Numbered from the stretch's first letter, positions 33,757-44,890 are shown. The stretch: 64,000 nt of DNA from Thiopseudomonas denitrificans (GCF_002866065.1 NZ_LNJZ01000005.1:62001-126000), one strand, 5' to 3'. The notes: generated from the sequence alone by a model not told the origin. A program made the numbers and translations.

Positions 33757-36700
33757 ATGATACGGCAGCTTAACCGGTTGTTTTGGCGCAGTGGCCTGTG
33801 GGTTTGCCTGCTGCTGTTGCTGATGCTCACCCTGTATGTGAGTGCCGGCCGCATTCTGACACCAATGCTCAACGCCTACCGGATCGAGGTGCAGGACTGG
33901 CTGGGCGGGCAGCTTGGCCAGCCGTTGCATCTGGGCCGGTTGCATGCCGGCTGGCACGGAGTGTCCCCACGCTTCTATGCGGAAGACGTGCGCCTGGGAG
34001 ATGGCGAGCAACCACTACACATTGAGCGCCTGCATTTTCGGCCGGACATGCTGTCCAGCCTGTGGCATGGTGACTGGACACTGGCCGCCATCAGCCTGCA
34101 GGGACTGGATATCGAGCTGCAGCAGCAGGCTGATTCCTGGCTGCTCAACGGCATGGTACTGCAGGGTGCTGCAGACGGGGCCTCCACCGACTGGACACAG
34201 CTACTTGGGCGGGCAGGCCGCATCGGGCATTTGAGTCTGGTGGATGCCCGTGTGCGCATCCGTTTGCCGGATACGCCACCTTTCGAGTTGCAGCAGGCAG
34301 GCATTACCCTGGAGCAACAGGGCAGCAGCCGGCACTTGCAGGCCAGCGTGGTGTTGCCGGACGGGCAGCAGCTGCAGGTGGCGGCGCATGCGCGGGGGGA
34401 CGTGGCCGACTGGCAGCAGGGTAGCCTTGATGCCTATCTCAGTGTCCCCGGCAGCAACTGGCTGCAATGGCTGCCACCGGCCTGGCAGCAGCTGTTGCCG
34501 GCCGGCATGGAACTGGATAGTGCCGCGCTGTCCTTGCAGGCATGGCTGGGTATTGAACAGGGGCAGCTGAGATCCCTGGTGCTGGACTCGGACGGCGGAC
34601 AGGTACGCGGCCGCTGGCAGGAGCGGGAACTGGATCTGGAACTCGGCCGGGTACGTGCCAGCATGACGGCCGATGCCGGCGGACGCCTGCTATGGTTGCC
34701 TGACCTGAATGTACGCTGGTCGCCGCAAGTGCCCATGCAGAGTTTGGCGCTGCAGGCACGCCAGCAAGGAACCGGCCCCCTGCTGGAGACCTCCACCGAG
34801 ATTACCATCGGGCATCTGCAGCTGGAGCCGCTGATGACGGCAGTGCTGCAGTATGTACCCATGCCCGGGCTGGCGCACGACATCCTTGCTCAACTGGATT
34901 TTCGCGGCCGGCTGACCAACACACGCCTGCGCTGGACGCCCGGTGTGCACTGGCAGCAACAGCTGGAGTATGACACCAACTTGCAAGGGCTGGATTACAG
35001 CCCGTGGAAACATGTGCCAGGCGCGACCGGCATCAGTGGGCGGTTGTTCGGCAGCTTGGCCGGTGGCGAACTGCATCTGGATAGCAGCGGTTTCAGCCTG
35101 TACTTGCGCGAACTGTTTGCCGACCCTTGGCAATACCATCAGGCGCGGGCCCGTCTGACCTGGTCTCTGGCCCAGAACTTCGACTTCAGGCTGACCAGTC
35201 CGTACCTGCAGGTACAGGGTGACGAGGGCAGCCTGGCCGGTGATTTTGACATCTGGTTACCGGCTGCTGACGAAGAAGAAAGCTACATGGACCTGCGGGT
35301 CGGCATGCGGGACGGCAATGCCGCTTACAAGGCCCGTTATCTGCCGCTGGTATTGCGTGACGAGCAGCCACAATTGTGGGGCTGGTTGCATGATGCAATT
35401 CTGGGCGCGGATGTGCATCAGGGGTATTTCCAGTATCAGGGATCACTGGAGGCAGGTGCCCCACCGGGTGCCCGCTCGATCAGCCTGTATTTTGATGTCA
35501 GCAAGGCCGAACTGGCCTACCAGCCGGGCTGGCCGGTACTGGAAGACGGGCGGGCGCAGGTCTACGTGCATGACCAGGGTGTCGAGATCGAGATCGAACG
35601 GGCGCGAATCCTGCAGACGGAAATCAGCAACGCCCATGCCGAGGTGGCCTACCACGCTGCCGGCGCTTCCACTCTGGGCATCCAGGCCCGGCTTGATGGC
35701 TCGATGGCCGATGCCCTGCAGGTCGTTCAGCAAACACCGCTGGCGCAGCAGCTGCCGGTGATGGCCGGCTGGCAGGGACAGGGCGGGCTGGCCGGCGATT
35801 TGCAGCTGGAGATTCCTTTTGCCGACAGTCAGACGATGCAGGTCCTGCTTGATATGCAGCTGGACAACAACAGTCTGTACATGCCGGATCTTGACGTGCG
35901 ACTGGAGCAGTTGCAGGGCGAACTGGTCATCGACAGCCTGAAAGGCATGACCAGCAATGGCGTGCTGGGCCGCTTTCTCGGACAGCCCTTTACGGCCAGC
36001 ATGCGTCCGCAACCGGCGAGCCGGGAATGGTCAAGCCAGATCCGGGCGCGTGGCAGCATGCCGGTCAAGCGTTTGCAGGACTGGCTGGGCCATGCGCAGC
36101 CTCTGCCTTTTGCCGGGGCCTTCGAGTATCAGCTTGACCTGTCGCTGGCCGGGCAGGGCAGTCAGCTGGCCATCAACACCGACCTGCAGGGTGTGGCCAT
36201 CGACCTGCCGGCACCATTGGCCAAGACCGCGACGGAAAAAGTACCAACCAGCTGGCACATGACCCTGGACGGCTCCGAGCTGCATTACCGGTTGGTGCAC
36301 GGTTCGCGTGTGAACGGCCTGTTTGCAGTGGCACAGACCGGTGAGCGGGCCGTGCGTGGCCAGTTGATGCTGGGCGGGAGCCCGGCACGGTTACCGGCCG
36401 GCAACGGACTGTGGATTGCCGGACAACTGACACAGCTGCCTTTGCCTGACTGGCTGGCTGCTGTCGAACGTTACAACCCGGCACCGGGTGGTGGCGAAGA
36501 TGCCGGTCTGCAGGAGATACGGCTGGATATCGCCCGTCTGGAAGGCTTCGGTATCCCGCTCGAGCAGGCGCAGTTGAATGTCCGGCCGGATACTGCCGGC
36601 TGGCTGGCTACGCTTGCCAGCAAGCAGGCCAGAGGAGCGGTGCGGATACCGGCTTCGGGAGCCCTGCTCGTTGATCTTGACTGGCTGCAACTGCCGCAGG

Positions 36701-37572
36701 ATGCGGGCGAGAACCTGTTGCAGGAGGCAGGCGGGCTGACTCCTGCTGATGTGCCGGCAATACAGGCCAGCATTCGCCAGCTGGCACTGGGTGACGAGGT
36801 GCTGGGCACACTGGCGTTTGCCAGCGTGCCTGATGATGCCGGCGGCGTGCGTTTCGATGATCTGACGGCGAACCTCAAGGGTTTGCAACTTGAGGGCAGC
36901 CTGCACTGGTACGGCCAGCCCGGGCAGCGCAGCAGTTTCAGGGGCCAGCTGACAGGCGGACAGCTGGAGCAGGTTTTACAGGACTGGGGCTATGTACCTT
37001 CCATGAGCAGCGAGAGTTTCACCATCGGGCTGGAGCTTGAGTGGCCGGGAGCGCCACAGGACTTTGCCGTGGCGGGTCTCAGCGGTGTTTCGCAACTCAA
37101 GTTCCGCAAGGGCCAGCTGAAGGCTGCCGATGGCAGCGCCCAGGTACTGCGTGTCTTTGGGTTGCTCAACTTTGATGCCATCGGCCGGCGGCTGCGGCTT
37201 GATTTCACCGACCTGTGGGGCAAGGGGCTGTCCTATGACCGTATTGATGGCGTGATCGATATCGAGCGGGGAGTGTTCAGCACCCGTGAAGCGCTGACAC
37301 TGGAAGGGATCTCCAGCAACCTGACCATCAATGGCAGCCTGGATGTTCCCGCCGGCAGCATCAGGGCCGACATGCAGGTAGCCATGCCGATCAGTCGCAA
37401 CCTGCCACTGGCCGCAGTGGCGGTCGGGGCGCCAGCAGTGGGCGGGGCGCTGTTCGTGATCGACCGGCTGGTGGGCGACCGTTTCGCCCGCATGGCGGCA
37501 GTGCGCTATACCATCAGCGGGGACTGGCAGGACCCGCAAATCACCCTGTCCAAGGGGAGCAACGACAAGTGA
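33757..37572 (+). CDS. yhdP: YhdP, AsmA-like envelope lipid-transport protein
   Basis: 1271 residues. One N-terminal membrane helix (LWVCLLLLLMLTLYVSAGR, about 14-32) and a long periplasmic beta-rich body with the C-terminal AsmA/DUF3971-type segment (VLRVFGLLNFDAIGRRLRLD, YDRIDGVIDIERGVF, MQVAMPISRNLPLAAVAVG). In E. coli YhdP, TamB and YdbH move phospholipid to the outer membrane. The gene follows rng and overlaps tadA by 4 bp (GTGA); P. aeruginosa has tldD next, so this join is a rearrangement. Confidence 0.93.
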   Translation: MIRQLNRLFWRSGLWVCLLLLLMLTLYVSAGRILTPMLNAYRIEVQDWLGGQLGQPLHLGRLHAGWHGVSPRFYAEDVRLGDGEQPLHIERLHFRPDMLSSLWHGDWTLAAISLQGLDIELQQQADSWLLNGMVLQGAADGASTDWTQLLGRAGRIGHLSLVDARVRIRLPDTPPFELQQAGITLEQQGSSRHLQASVVLPDGQQLQVAAHARGDVADWQQGSLDAYLSVPGSNWLQWLPPAWQQLLPAGMELDSAALSLQAWLGIEQGQLRSLVLDSDGGQVRGRWQERELDLELGRVRASMTADAGGRLLWLPDLNVRWSPQVPMQSLALQARQQGTGPLLETSTEITIGHLQLEPLMTAVLQYVPMPGLAHDILAQLDFRGRLTNTRLRWTPGVHWQQQLEYDTNLQGLDYSPWKHVPGATGISGRLFGSLAGGELHLDSSGFSLYLRELFADPWQYHQARARLTWSLAQNFDFRLTSPYLQVQGDEGSLAGDFDIWLPAADEEESYMDLRVGMRDGNAAYKARYLPLVLRDEQPQLWGWLHDAILGADVHQGYFQYQGSLEAGAPPGARSISLYFDVSKAELAYQPGWPVLEDGRAQVYVHDQGVEIEIERARILQTEISNAHAEVAYHAAGASTLGIQARLDGSMADALQVVQQTPLAQQLPVMAGWQGQGGLAGDLQLEIPFADSQTMQVLLDMQLDNNSLYMPDLDVRLEQLQGELVIDSLKGMTSNGVLGRFLGQPFTASMRPQPASREWSSQIRARGSMPVKRLQDWLGHAQPLPFAGAFEYQLDLSLAGQGSQLAINTDLQGVAIDLPAPLAKTATEKVPTSWHMTLDGSELHYRLVHGSRVNGLFAVAQTGERAVRGQLMLGGSPARLPAGNGLWIAGQLTQLPLPDWLAAVERYNPAPGGGEDAGLQEIRLDIARLEGFGIPLEQAQLNVRPDTAGWLATLASKQARGAVRIPASGALLVDLDWLQLPQDAGENLLQEAGGLTPADVPAIQASIRQLALGDEVLGTLAFASVPDDAGGVRFDDLTANLKGLQLEGSLHWYGQPGQRSSFRGQLTGGQLEQVLQDWGYVPSMSSESFTIGLELEWPGAPQDFAVAGLSGVSQLKFRKGQLKAADGSAQVLRVFGLLNFDAIGRRLRLDFTDLWGKGLSYDRIDGVIDIERGVFSTREALTLEGISSNLTINGSLDVPAGSIRADMQVAMPISRNLPLAAVAVGAPAVGGALFVIDRLVGDRFARMAAVRYTISGDWQDPQITLSKGSNDK

Positions 37573-38066
37573 AGCCGGGTTACAGTGTCGGGTGCCATGC
37601 ACCGGCCATTATCGATCGCAGTCTGGACCGGGGGTTCATGCAGGAAGCGCTGGAGCAGGCCGCACAAGGCGCGGCGCTGGGCGAGGTGCCGGTCGGGGCA
37701 GTGCTGGTGCGCGATGGTGTGGTGCTGGGGCGGGGCTTCAATCAGCCGATAGGCCTGCATGATCCCAGTGCCCATGCGGAAATGCAGGCGGTGCGGGCGG
37801 CGGCGCGGGCGGTGAAAAACTACCGGCTGCCCGGTAGCACCCTGTACGTCACGCTGGAGCCATGCAGCATGTGCTCGGGTTTGCTGATCCATGCCCGCAT
37901 TGCCCGGGTGGTGTATGCCGCCAGCGAGCCCCGCGCGGGAGTTGCCGCCAGCCAGGGGCGTTTCTTCGAGCAGGGTTTTCTCAACCATCGGGTACTGGTG
38001 GAGGGCGGTTTGCTGGCGGACGAGTCGGCGGCGATGTTGCGGGCATTTTTCCGGGACAGACGGTAA
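37569..38066 (+). CDS. tadA: tRNA adenosine(34) deaminase TadA
   Basis: 165 residues from GTG 37569, overlapping the yhdP stop. The zinc deaminase motifs are SAHAEMQAV (His, Glu) and TLEPCSMCSGLL (two Cys). It converts A34 to inosine in tRNA-Arg(ACG). The N-terminal IIDRSLDRGFMQEALEQA aligns with Pseudomonas TadA, so the shorter start at ATG 37638 is unlikely. Confidence 0.94.
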   Translation: MKPGYSVGCHAPAIIDRSLDRGFMQEALEQAAQGAALGEVPVGAVLVRDGVVLGRGFNQPIGLHDPSAHAEMQAVRAAARAVKNYRLPGSTLYVTLEPCSMCSGLLIHARIARVVYAASEPRAGVAASQGRFFEQGFLNHRVLVEGGLLADESAAMLRAFFRDRR

Positions 38067-38144
38067 TGCTCACGGCGCAGCATCCAGCATTCAGCGCCGG
38101 CTCCAGAGCGATCGCCGGCTCTTTACATCCGGGAGTCAGGCCGC

Positions 38145-39593
38145 TTATTGGCCCTTGATGGCCGGAGTGTGCAGGCCGCCGAGGATGGTATCTTCGCTGG
38201 CAGGACGGGTTGACCAGGACAGGATGTCGTAATAACGGCGGATGTTGTTGACGAAGTGGACCGGCTCGCCACCGCGGGCAAAGCCGTAGCGGGTCTGGCT
38301 GTACCACTGCTTTTGCGCCAGACGCGGCAGGATCGAGCGTACGTCGACCCAGCTGTCCGGGTCCAGCCCGGCCTGGCTGGTCAGCCGGCGTGCATCTTCC
38401 AGGTGACCCAGACCGATATTGTAGGCAGCCAGGGCAAACCAGTAGCGCTCGGGATACTGGATGCTGTCAGGCAGGCGCTCCAGCATCTGAGCCAGGTATT
38501 TGGCCCCGCCGTGGATGCTTTGTTCCGGGTCGAGCCGGTCCTTTACCCCCAGCTCTTCAGCGGTGCGCTGGGTCAGCATCATCAGTCCGCGTACTCCGGT
38601 CTTGGAGCGTGCTTGCGGGTCCCAGTGTGACTCCTGGTAGCCGACGGCGGCAAGAAACTGCCAGTCCAGGCCGAATTTTTCGGCATTTTTGCGGAACAGG
38701 GCTTCGTATTTTGGCATGCGTTGTTGCAAGTGCTTGGCAAAAGCGTTGGCACCGACGTAACCCATGACATCCAGATGGCCGTAATAGCGTTCGACCAGCC
38801 GGTCGATCAGGCCCTGATCACGGCTTTGCTGTAAAAAATCATTGATGGCGTCAAGCAGGCTGGTATCGGCATGGTTGCCGGGCTGGCGAATGGCCCATTG
38901 CAGGCCGATGGCCGGCTCCAGGCTGAATGCCAGCTGGATGTGCGGGAAATAGACCTGGTGCATGGCCAGTTCGTTGGAGTTGACCAGCGTGATGTCGATT
39001 TGTCCTTCATCAACCATGCGCAGCAGGTCAACGCTTTCGACCGTATCCGAGACGGCAAATTCGAGATCCGGGTGTTCTTTTTTCAGCTCTTCCAGCAAGA
39101 CTGCATGGACACTGTCCTTGAGAACCAGGATGCGCTTGCCGGCTAGCTCTGCTGCCTGCTGTGGGCGTTTGGCACTGGTGTGATAGATGACCTGCGGTGT
39201 CACCTGCAAATAGCTATCGCTGAACAGCAATGCCGGAGTACGTGCCGGATGACTGGTCAGGCCGGCGGCCACCAGCAAAGGGCGCTTGTCAGCCAGGGTA
39301 CGCCGGAACAGCTGTTCGATGGTGTCGGCTGTTTCAATGTGTAGTGTCACGCCCAGCTGGCGGGCAAAAGCCTCGGCCAGGTCATATTCGAAGCCCGAGG
39401 CGTCGCTGCGGTCCTGGAAGTAGGTTGATGGCGTATTTCGGGTCAGCACCACCAGTTCGCCGCTGGCGCGGACCTGCTCCAGGCCGTCAGGCGCAACGGA
39501 TTTGCTGGTGTGTTCGTCCTGGCAGGCTGACAGGGCAAGCAGTAATGGAAATAGCCATGACAGGAAACGATGAGTGAAGTGTGGGGCTGGCAT
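38145..39593 (-). CDS. mltF: membrane-bound lytic murein transglycosylase F
   Basis: 482 residues from MPAPHFTHRFLSWLFPLLLA; signal sequence ends near ALSAC, a possible lipobox. The N-terminal substrate-binding-protein domain (about 45-270; ELVVLTRNTPSTYFQD) is regulatory. The SLT domain follows with catalytic Glu in VGYQESHWDP (about residue 320), GVRGLMMLTQRTA and YNIGLGHLEDAR. It cleaves peptidoglycan to 1,6-anhydro-muropeptides. Divergent from purL, as in P. aeruginosa; the longer frame to 39743 is rejected. Confidence 0.94.
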   Translation of the reverse strand: MPAPHFTHRFLSWLFPLLLALSACQDEHTSKSVAPDGLEQVRASGELVVLTRNTPSTYFQDRSDASGFEYDLAEAFARQLGVTLHIETADTIEQLFRRTLADKRPLLVAAGLTSHPARTPALLFSDSYLQVTPQVIYHTSAKRPQQAAELAGKRILVLKDSVHAVLLEELKKEHPDLEFAVSDTVESVDLLRMVDEGQIDITLVNSNELAMHQVYFPHIQLAFSLEPAIGLQWAIRQPGNHADTSLLDAINDFLQQSRDQGLIDRLVERYYGHLDVMGYVGANAFAKHLQQRMPKYEALFRKNAEKFGLDWQFLAAVGYQESHWDPQARSKTGVRGLMMLTQRTAEELGVKDRLDPEQSIHGGAKYLAQMLERLPDSIQYPERYWFALAAYNIGLGHLEDARRLTSQAGLDPDSWVDVRSILPRLAQKQWYSQTRYGFARGGEPVHFVNNIRRYYDILSWSTRPASEDTILGGLHTPAIKGQ

Positions 39594-39795
39594 GGCGGCA
39601 GTATACAAACTTGGCTGGCAGTGGCCAATACACAGCTTGTTCCGGAATAATCGGCGTCCGCCCCGGTTGCCAGGCCGCAGGGCTGGAGCCGTATCGGGAG
39701 CGGCCGACAGGCAAGGGCAGAATTGATTGGTCATTTGTCGCATGGACGATTAAAATACTGCCTCCTGTTTGCTCTGATCAGAGGCTGTTTCAACG

Positions 39796-42700
39796 ATGCT
39801 CATTTTGCGTGGTGCACCCGCCCTAACCGAATTTCGTCATCAATCCCTGCTGCAGAAAATCCAGGCCATAGTGCCGGAAGCCGGGCAGGTATATGCCGAG
39901 TTTGTGCATTTCCTGGACCTGAGTGCCGGTCTGGATGCAGCAGAAGAACAGCGCTTGCAGCAGCTGCTGGATTATGGCCCGGATGCGGTGGCGCAGCAGC
40001 CGGAAGGTCGCCTGCTGCTGGTGGTACCGCGCATCGGCACCCTGTCGCCCTGGTCCAGCAAGGCTACAGACCTGTTGCGCCATGCCGGCCTGCACAAGCT
40101 CAACCGCATTGAGCAGGGCGTTGCCTATTACCTGGATGCACAACTGGACGCCGCGCAGTTCAAGGCGGTACGCGCCCTGTTGCACGACCGTATGAGCCAG
40201 ACCGTGCTTGATGACATGCAGGCTGCCGCTGCCCTGTTTGCCGGAGAAGCGCCACGCCCGCTGACTGTGGTGGATGTTTTGGGTGGCGGCCTGGCCGCGC
40301 TGCAAAAGGCCGACGCCGAGCTGGGGCTGGCGCTGGCCGAAGACGAGATGGATTATCTGGTAGAGAACTTCCGCAAGCTGGGCCGCAATCCGCATGATGT
40401 CGAACTGATGATGTTCGCCCAGGCCAACTCAGAACACTGCCGCCACAAGATCTTCAACGCCAGCTGGGACATTGATGGCGAAGCACAGCAGAAATCGCTG
40501 TTCGCCATGATCAAGAATACCTACCAGAACAACAGCGCCGGTGTATTGTCCGCCTACAAGGACAACTCCTCGGTGATCGAGGGCTTCACCACCGGCCGTT
40601 TTTTCCCCGACGCACAGGATGGCCAGTACCGTGCCCACCAGGAACCGGTGCACATCCTGATGAAGGTGGAAACCCATAACCATCCGTCCGGCATTGCACC
40701 CTATCCCGGTGCCGGTACCGGCTCTGGTGGCGAGATCCGTGACGAGGGTGCCACCGGCATCGGTTCGCGGCCCAAGGCCGGCCTGACCGGTTTCACCGTG
40801 TCCAGCCTGAACATCCCCGGCTATGAGCTGCCCTGGGAACTGCAATACGGCAAGCCCGGCCGCATGGTCGATGCGCTGGAGGTGCTGATCGAGGGCTCGA
40901 AAGGCGGTGCGGCCTTCAACAACGAATTTGGCCGCCCGGTGCTCAATGGCTACGTGCGCAGCTTCGAGCAGGAAGTGCAGACCGTCAACGGCGCCGAGGT
41001 ACGCGGCTATCACAAGCCGATCGTGCTGGCTGGCGGCCTGGGCAACATCCGTGACGGGCATGTGCAGAAAGGTGAAATCAGGCCCGGCAGCCAGCTGATT
41101 GTGCTGGGTGGCCCGGCCATGTTGATCGGTCTGGGTGGTGGTGCGGCCTCGTCGGCCGACACCCTGGCCGAAGATGACCTGGACTTCGCTTCCGTGCAAC
41201 GCGGCAACCCCGAGCTGGGTCGTCGCTGCCAGGAAGTGATCGACCGCTGCTGGCAGCTGGGTGACGACAACCCGATCCGCTTCATCCATGACGTTGGCGC
41301 CGGCGGTTTGTCCAACGCCTTTCCCGAGCTGGTCAACGATGCCGGCCGCGGCGGGCGCTTCGAGTTGCGCGACATGCCCAGCGCCCAGCCGGGCCTGAGT
41401 CCGCTGGAGCTGTGGTGCAACGAATCTCAGGAGCGCTACGTGCTGGCGGTGGACAGCGAAGACCTGCAGCGCTTTGCCGATATCTGTGCCCGCGAGCGTT
41501 GCCCCTTTGCCGTGGTTGGTGAAGCCACCGCGGAACAGCAGCTGGTACTGGGCGATCGCCACTTCGGCAACCAGCCGGTGGACATGCCGCTGGATGTGCT
41601 GCTGGGCAAGCCGCCCCGCATGCACCGCAATGTGAGCCGCGAAGACAGCTGTCCGCAGCTGTTTGCCGCCGACCAGCTGAGCCTGATCCAGAGTGTCGAG
41701 CGCGTGCTGCGTCATCCGAGCGTGGCCAGCAAGAACTTTGTCATCACCGGGTCTGACCGCACGGTGACCGGTCTGGTGGTGCGCGACCAGCTGGTTGGCC
41801 CCTGGCAGGTGCCGGTGGCTGACTGCGCGGTAACCGCCCAGAGCTTCGACAGTTTCCATGGCGAAGCCATGGCCATGGGCGAGCGTACGCCGGTGGCCAT
41901 CCTCAATGCCCCGGCCTCAGGTCGTCTGGCAGTGGGCGAGACCATCACCAACCTGGCTGCGGCCCGCATTGAGAAACTGAGCGACATCCGCCTGTCTGCC
42001 AACTGGATGGCCGCTGCCGGCCACCCGGGCGAAGACGTACGCTTGTACGACACCGTCAAGGCGGTGGGCATGGAGTTGTGCCCGCAACTGGACATCTGCA
42101 TTCCGGTCGGCAAGGACTCCATGTCGATGAAAACCCGCTGGCAGGATGGCGGCGAAGAGAAAGCCGTGACTTCGCCCGTGTCCCTGATCATCAGCGGCTT
42201 TGCGCCGGTACCTGATGTACGCGGGACCCTGACTCCCCAATTGCAGCTGGACCGGGGCGATACCAGCCTGTTGCTGGTCGATCTGGGTCGTGGCCAGAAT
42301 CGCCTCGGTGGCTCCATCCTGGCGCAGGTGTATTCCGAGCTGGGTGATGTCACCCCTGATCTGGACCGGGCTTCCGACCTCAAGGCGTTCTTCGACAGCA
42401 TCCAGCAGCTGAACCAGCAGGGCAAGTTGCTGGCCTACCACGACCGTTCCGACGGCGGCCTGCTGGTCACTGTCGCAGAAATGGCCTTTGCCGGTCACTG
42501 TGGCTTGCAGCTTGAACTGGATGCATTGCAGATCGCCGGCAGCCAGATCATGGCAGCGCTGTTCAACGAGGAACTGGGCGCGGTCATTCAGGTGCGCAAC
42601 TCCGATATCACGGCAGTACAGGCGCTGTTCGGGGAGCAGGGGCTGGCCGGTTGCGTTCACGTCATTGGCGTGCCGCAAGCCGGCAACGAGATCCGGATCA

Positions 42701-43689
42701 GCCTGGCCGGCCAGCTGATGTACAGCGAGCAGCGCAGCCGCCTGCATCAGGTGTGGAGCGAAACCAGCTATCAGATCGAACGCCTGCGTGACAACAGCGC
42801 TTGCGTACAGCAGGAGTTTGACGGGTTGCTCGACGAGCAGAACCCGGGGCTGGGTGCCCGGCTGACTTTTGATATCAATCAGGATCTGGTTGCGCCCTAC
42901 CTGAATCTGGCGAGCCGCCCGCAGGTGGCGATCCTGCGTGAGCAGGGCAGCAACGGCCAGAGCGAACTGGCTGCCGCTTTTGACCGTGCCGGCTTTGCCG
43001 CCATTGACGTGCACACCAGCGACCTGGCCGCCGGCCGGGTCAGTCTGGCTGACATGAAGGGCCTGGCTGTCAGTGCCGGCTTCTCCTTTGGTGATACCTT
43101 CGGTGCCGGTGCCGGCTGGGCCAACAGCATTTTGCTGGATGCGCAGCTGCGCGAGCAGTTTGCCGGCTTCTTCGCCCGCAGCGACAGTTTCACCCTGGGT
43201 GTCGGTAACGGCTGCCAGATGCTGGCCCGCCTGCAGGAACTGATCCCCGGTGCCGAGCACTGGCCGCTGTTTGCAGACAACACGTCCGGACGTTTCGAGG
43301 GCCGTCTGGCCATGGTCGAGGTACAGGAGTCACCGTCGATCCTGCTGGCCGGCATGGCCGGTTCACGCCTGCCGGTCGCCGTGGCCTGTGCCAGTGGCCG
43401 TGCGCAGTTTGCCAGTGAAGATGCGCGTACCGCTGCCAATGCCTCCGGATTGGTGGCGCTGCGCTTCACCGACAACCATGGCCAGGTCACCGAGGCCTAT
43501 CCGGCCAACCCCTGCGGTACGCCGGACGGCATTACCGGCCTGACCAGTCGTGATGGCCGTGTCACTCTGCTGATGACCAACCCCGAGCGCCTGTTCCGCA
43601 CCGTGCAGCACAGCTGGCATCCGCAGGACTGGCAGGAAGACGCTGCCTGGTTGCGCCTGTTCGGTAATGCCCGGGCCTGGGTCAACTAG
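39796..43689 (+). CDS. purL: phosphoribosylformylglycinamidine synthase with disabled glutaminase domain
   Basis: 1297 residues, full large-type PurL. The synthetase part is normal-looking: [69 protein letters not shown]. PurL converts FGAR to FGAM with ATP and ammonia drawn from glutamine by its C-terminal class I amidotransferase. That domain's triad (Salmonella Cys1135, His1260, Glu1262, from memory) falls at a constant +2 offset on Gly1137 ([10 protein letters not shown] for GVCNGCQ), Asn1262 (MTNPER for MPHPER) and Glu1264. The conserved SHGEGR is ACASGR (1197-1202). The domain is kept in length but cannot use glutamine in the known way. Single gene with a downstream hairpin. Confidence 0.95.
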   Translation: MLILRGAPALTEFRHQSLLQKIQAIVPEAGQVYAEFVHFLDLSAGLDAAEEQRLQQLLDYGPDAVAQQPEGRLLLVVPRIGTLSPWSSKATDLLRHAGLHKLNRIEQGVAYYLDAQLDAAQFKAVRALLHDRMSQTVLDDMQAAAALFAGEAPRPLTVVDVLGGGLAALQKADAELGLALAEDEMDYLVENFRKLGRNPHDVELMMFAQANSEHCRHKIFNASWDIDGEAQQKSLFAMIKNTYQNNSAGVLSAYKDNSSVIEGFTTGRFFPDAQDGQYRAHQEPVHILMKVETHNHPSGIAPYPGAGTGSGGEIRDEGATGIGSRPKAGLTGFTVSSLNIPGYELPWELQYGKPGRMVDALEVLIEGSKGGAAFNNEFGRPVLNGYVRSFEQEVQTVNGAEVRGYHKPIVLAGGLGNIRDGHVQKGEIRPGSQLIVLGGPAMLIGLGGGAASSADTLAEDDLDFASVQRGNPELGRRCQEVIDRCWQLGDDNPIRFIHDVGAGGLSNAFPELVNDAGRGGRFELRDMPSAQPGLSPLELWCNESQERYVLAVDSEDLQRFADICARERCPFAVVGEATAEQQLVLGDRHFGNQPVDMPLDVLLGKPPRMHRNVSREDSCPQLFAADQLSLIQSVERVLRHPSVASKNFVITGSDRTVTGLVVRDQLVGPWQVPVADCAVTAQSFDSFHGEAMAMGERTPVAILNAPASGRLAVGETITNLAAARIEKLSDIRLSANWMAAAGHPGEDVRLYDTVKAVGMELCPQLDICIPVGKDSMSMKTRWQDGGEEKAVTSPVSLIISGFAPVPDVRGTLTPQLQLDRGDTSLLLVDLGRGQNRLGGSILAQVYSELGDVTPDLDRASDLKAFFDSIQQLNQQGKLLAYHDRSDGGLLVTVAEMAFAGHCGLQLELDALQIAGSQIMAALFNEELGAVIQVRNSDITAVQALFGEQGLAGCVHVIGVPQAGNEIRISLAGQLMYSEQRSRLHQVWSETSYQIERLRDNSACVQQEFDGLLDEQNPGLGARLTFDINQDLVAPYLNLASRPQVAILREQGSNGQSELAAAFDRAGFAAIDVHTSDLAAGRVSLADMKGLAVSAGFSFGDTFGAGAGWANSILLDAQLREQFAGFFARSDSFTLGVGNGCQMLARLQELIPGAEHWPLFADNTSGRFEGRLAMVEVQESPSILLAGMAGSRLPVAVACASGRAQFASEDARTAANASGLVALRFTDNHGQVTEAYPANPCGTPDGITGLTSRDGRVTLLMTNPERLFRTVQHSWHPQDWQEDAAWLRLFGNARAWVN

Positions 43690-43760
43690 CAATAGCTGTT
43701 TGACTGGTCCCGAAACCAGTCAACGCATCACCCGGGCGGCCTCGCCGTCCGGGCCAGCAA

Positions 43761-43782
43761 CGCCGCCCTATGGGCGGCGTTT
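43761..43782 (+). terminator. weak terminator of purL
   Basis: CGCCGCCC-TAT-GGGCGGCG hairpin followed only by TTT, 70 bp after purL. Confidence 0.55.
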
Positions 43783-43784
43783 GC

Positions 43785-44135
43785 GTAGGTGCGAATTTAT
43801 TCGCACAGGTGCTTTTGTCTGGCGATGTCGAGTCTGTCTGGATAAACCCGGACCTGCATGCGGTGCTTGGCTGGCATACAGAAGGTACTGTTCGGCAAGC
43901 AGCATGTGTAGGTGCGAATTTATTCGCACAGGTGCTTTTGTCTGGCGCTGTCGAGTCTGTCTGGATAAACCCGGACCTGCATGCGGTGCTTGGCTGGCAT
44001 ACAGAAGGAACTGTTCGGCAAGCAGCATGTGTAGGTGCGAATTTATTCGCACAGGTGCTTTTGTCTGGTGATGTCGAGCCTGTCCGGATAAATCCGGACC
44101 TGCATGCGGTGCGTGGCTGGCATGCAGGAGGCGCC
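43785..44135. repeat. REP-module tandem array, 123-bp period, three units
   Basis: GTAGGTGCGAATTTATTCGC modules start at 43785, 43908 and 44031. Each is followed by a TCTGGATAAACCCGGACCTG or TCCGGATAAATCCGGACCTG module and the shared spacer ATGCGGTGCTTGGCTGGCAT. The first two units are almost identical. Same module family as at 5.9 kb but a different spacer, so expanded independently. Confidence 0.88.
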
Positions 44136-44177
44136 GTCCGGAGCGATTGCAGGCCCGCAAACGGGACAAACTTTCGG

Positions 44178-44675
44178 TTACGGCCGGATCTCTATCATGG
44201 TGTTGTCTTTCACCAGCTCCCAGATCTCACGCATGTCGTCATTGGTCAGGGCAATACAGCCGTCGGTCCAGTTCAGGGTATGGAAAAACCACTCCGGATA
44301 CTCCTCGTCGGTGGGTGTGCCGTGCAGCATGATCATGCCGCCAACCGGCTTGTTCAGCTGGGAGGGACGCTTCAGGTCGCTGGCATTGGGGGAGGAGATA
44401 TGCATGGCCAGGTGATATTTCTTGCTGTGCTGGCGCCAGTTGATCCAGTAGGTTCCTTCCGGGGTGCGCTGGTCGCCCTCATACTGCTTGGGACCGTCCT
44501 GCTTGCCCAGCGAGACCCGGTAGGACTTGATGATCCTGTCCTGGCGCAGCAAATGCAGTTTCTGTTCCGACTTCACCACCAGCACCTTGTCGACCAGTGG
44601 CGGCTCGGCACCGATGCTGGCAAAGACCGGGCCGGCACATAATAAAAAAGCAAGAAAGGCTAACAGTGGTTTCAT
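44178..44675 (-). CDS. YkuD-fold L,D-transpeptidase-like protein
   Basis: 165 residues with a signal peptide (MKPLLAFLAFLLCAGPVFA). The YkuD domain has VLVVKSEQKLHLLRQDRII at the start, MIMLHGTP (His) and NWTDGCIALTNDDM with the catalytic Cys. TDGC instead of SHGC is the form seen in the YafK/ErfK-like branch. It may link or release peptidoglycan peptides through meso-diaminopimelate in the periplasm. Divergent from nudL. Confidence 0.87.
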   Translation of the reverse strand: MKPLLAFLAFLLCAGPVFASIGAEPPLVDKVLVVKSEQKLHLLRQDRIIKSYRVSLGKQDGPKQYEGDQRTPEGTYWINWRQHSKKYHLAMHISSPNASDLKRPSQLNKPVGGMIMLHGTPTDEEYPEWFFHTLNWTDGCIALTNDDMREIWELVKDNTMIEIRP

Positions 44676-44890
44676 GGTTGCTGGCAGAACTCGTGGCAGT
44701 GCCGGTTCGCTGCGGATGCCCGATGCATCGGCAAAGAAGCGGATTTTAGGAAGGCGGCGGTTTTGTTGCAAGCGGAAGCCGGCGTTTGCCTGCCGGAACA
44801 ATCTGCATGACGTAATATATGCCTTTGCAGTATTGGGTGCAGCCGCCGGGCGTGGCATCATGCAGTGAATCGGGTGGTCGGGATGGTTCC

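Noticed and set aside
43770-44642. 290-codon frame across the 123-bp repeats and antisense to the L,D-transpeptidase
   Set aside because: Made of REP modules plus the complement of a real gene.
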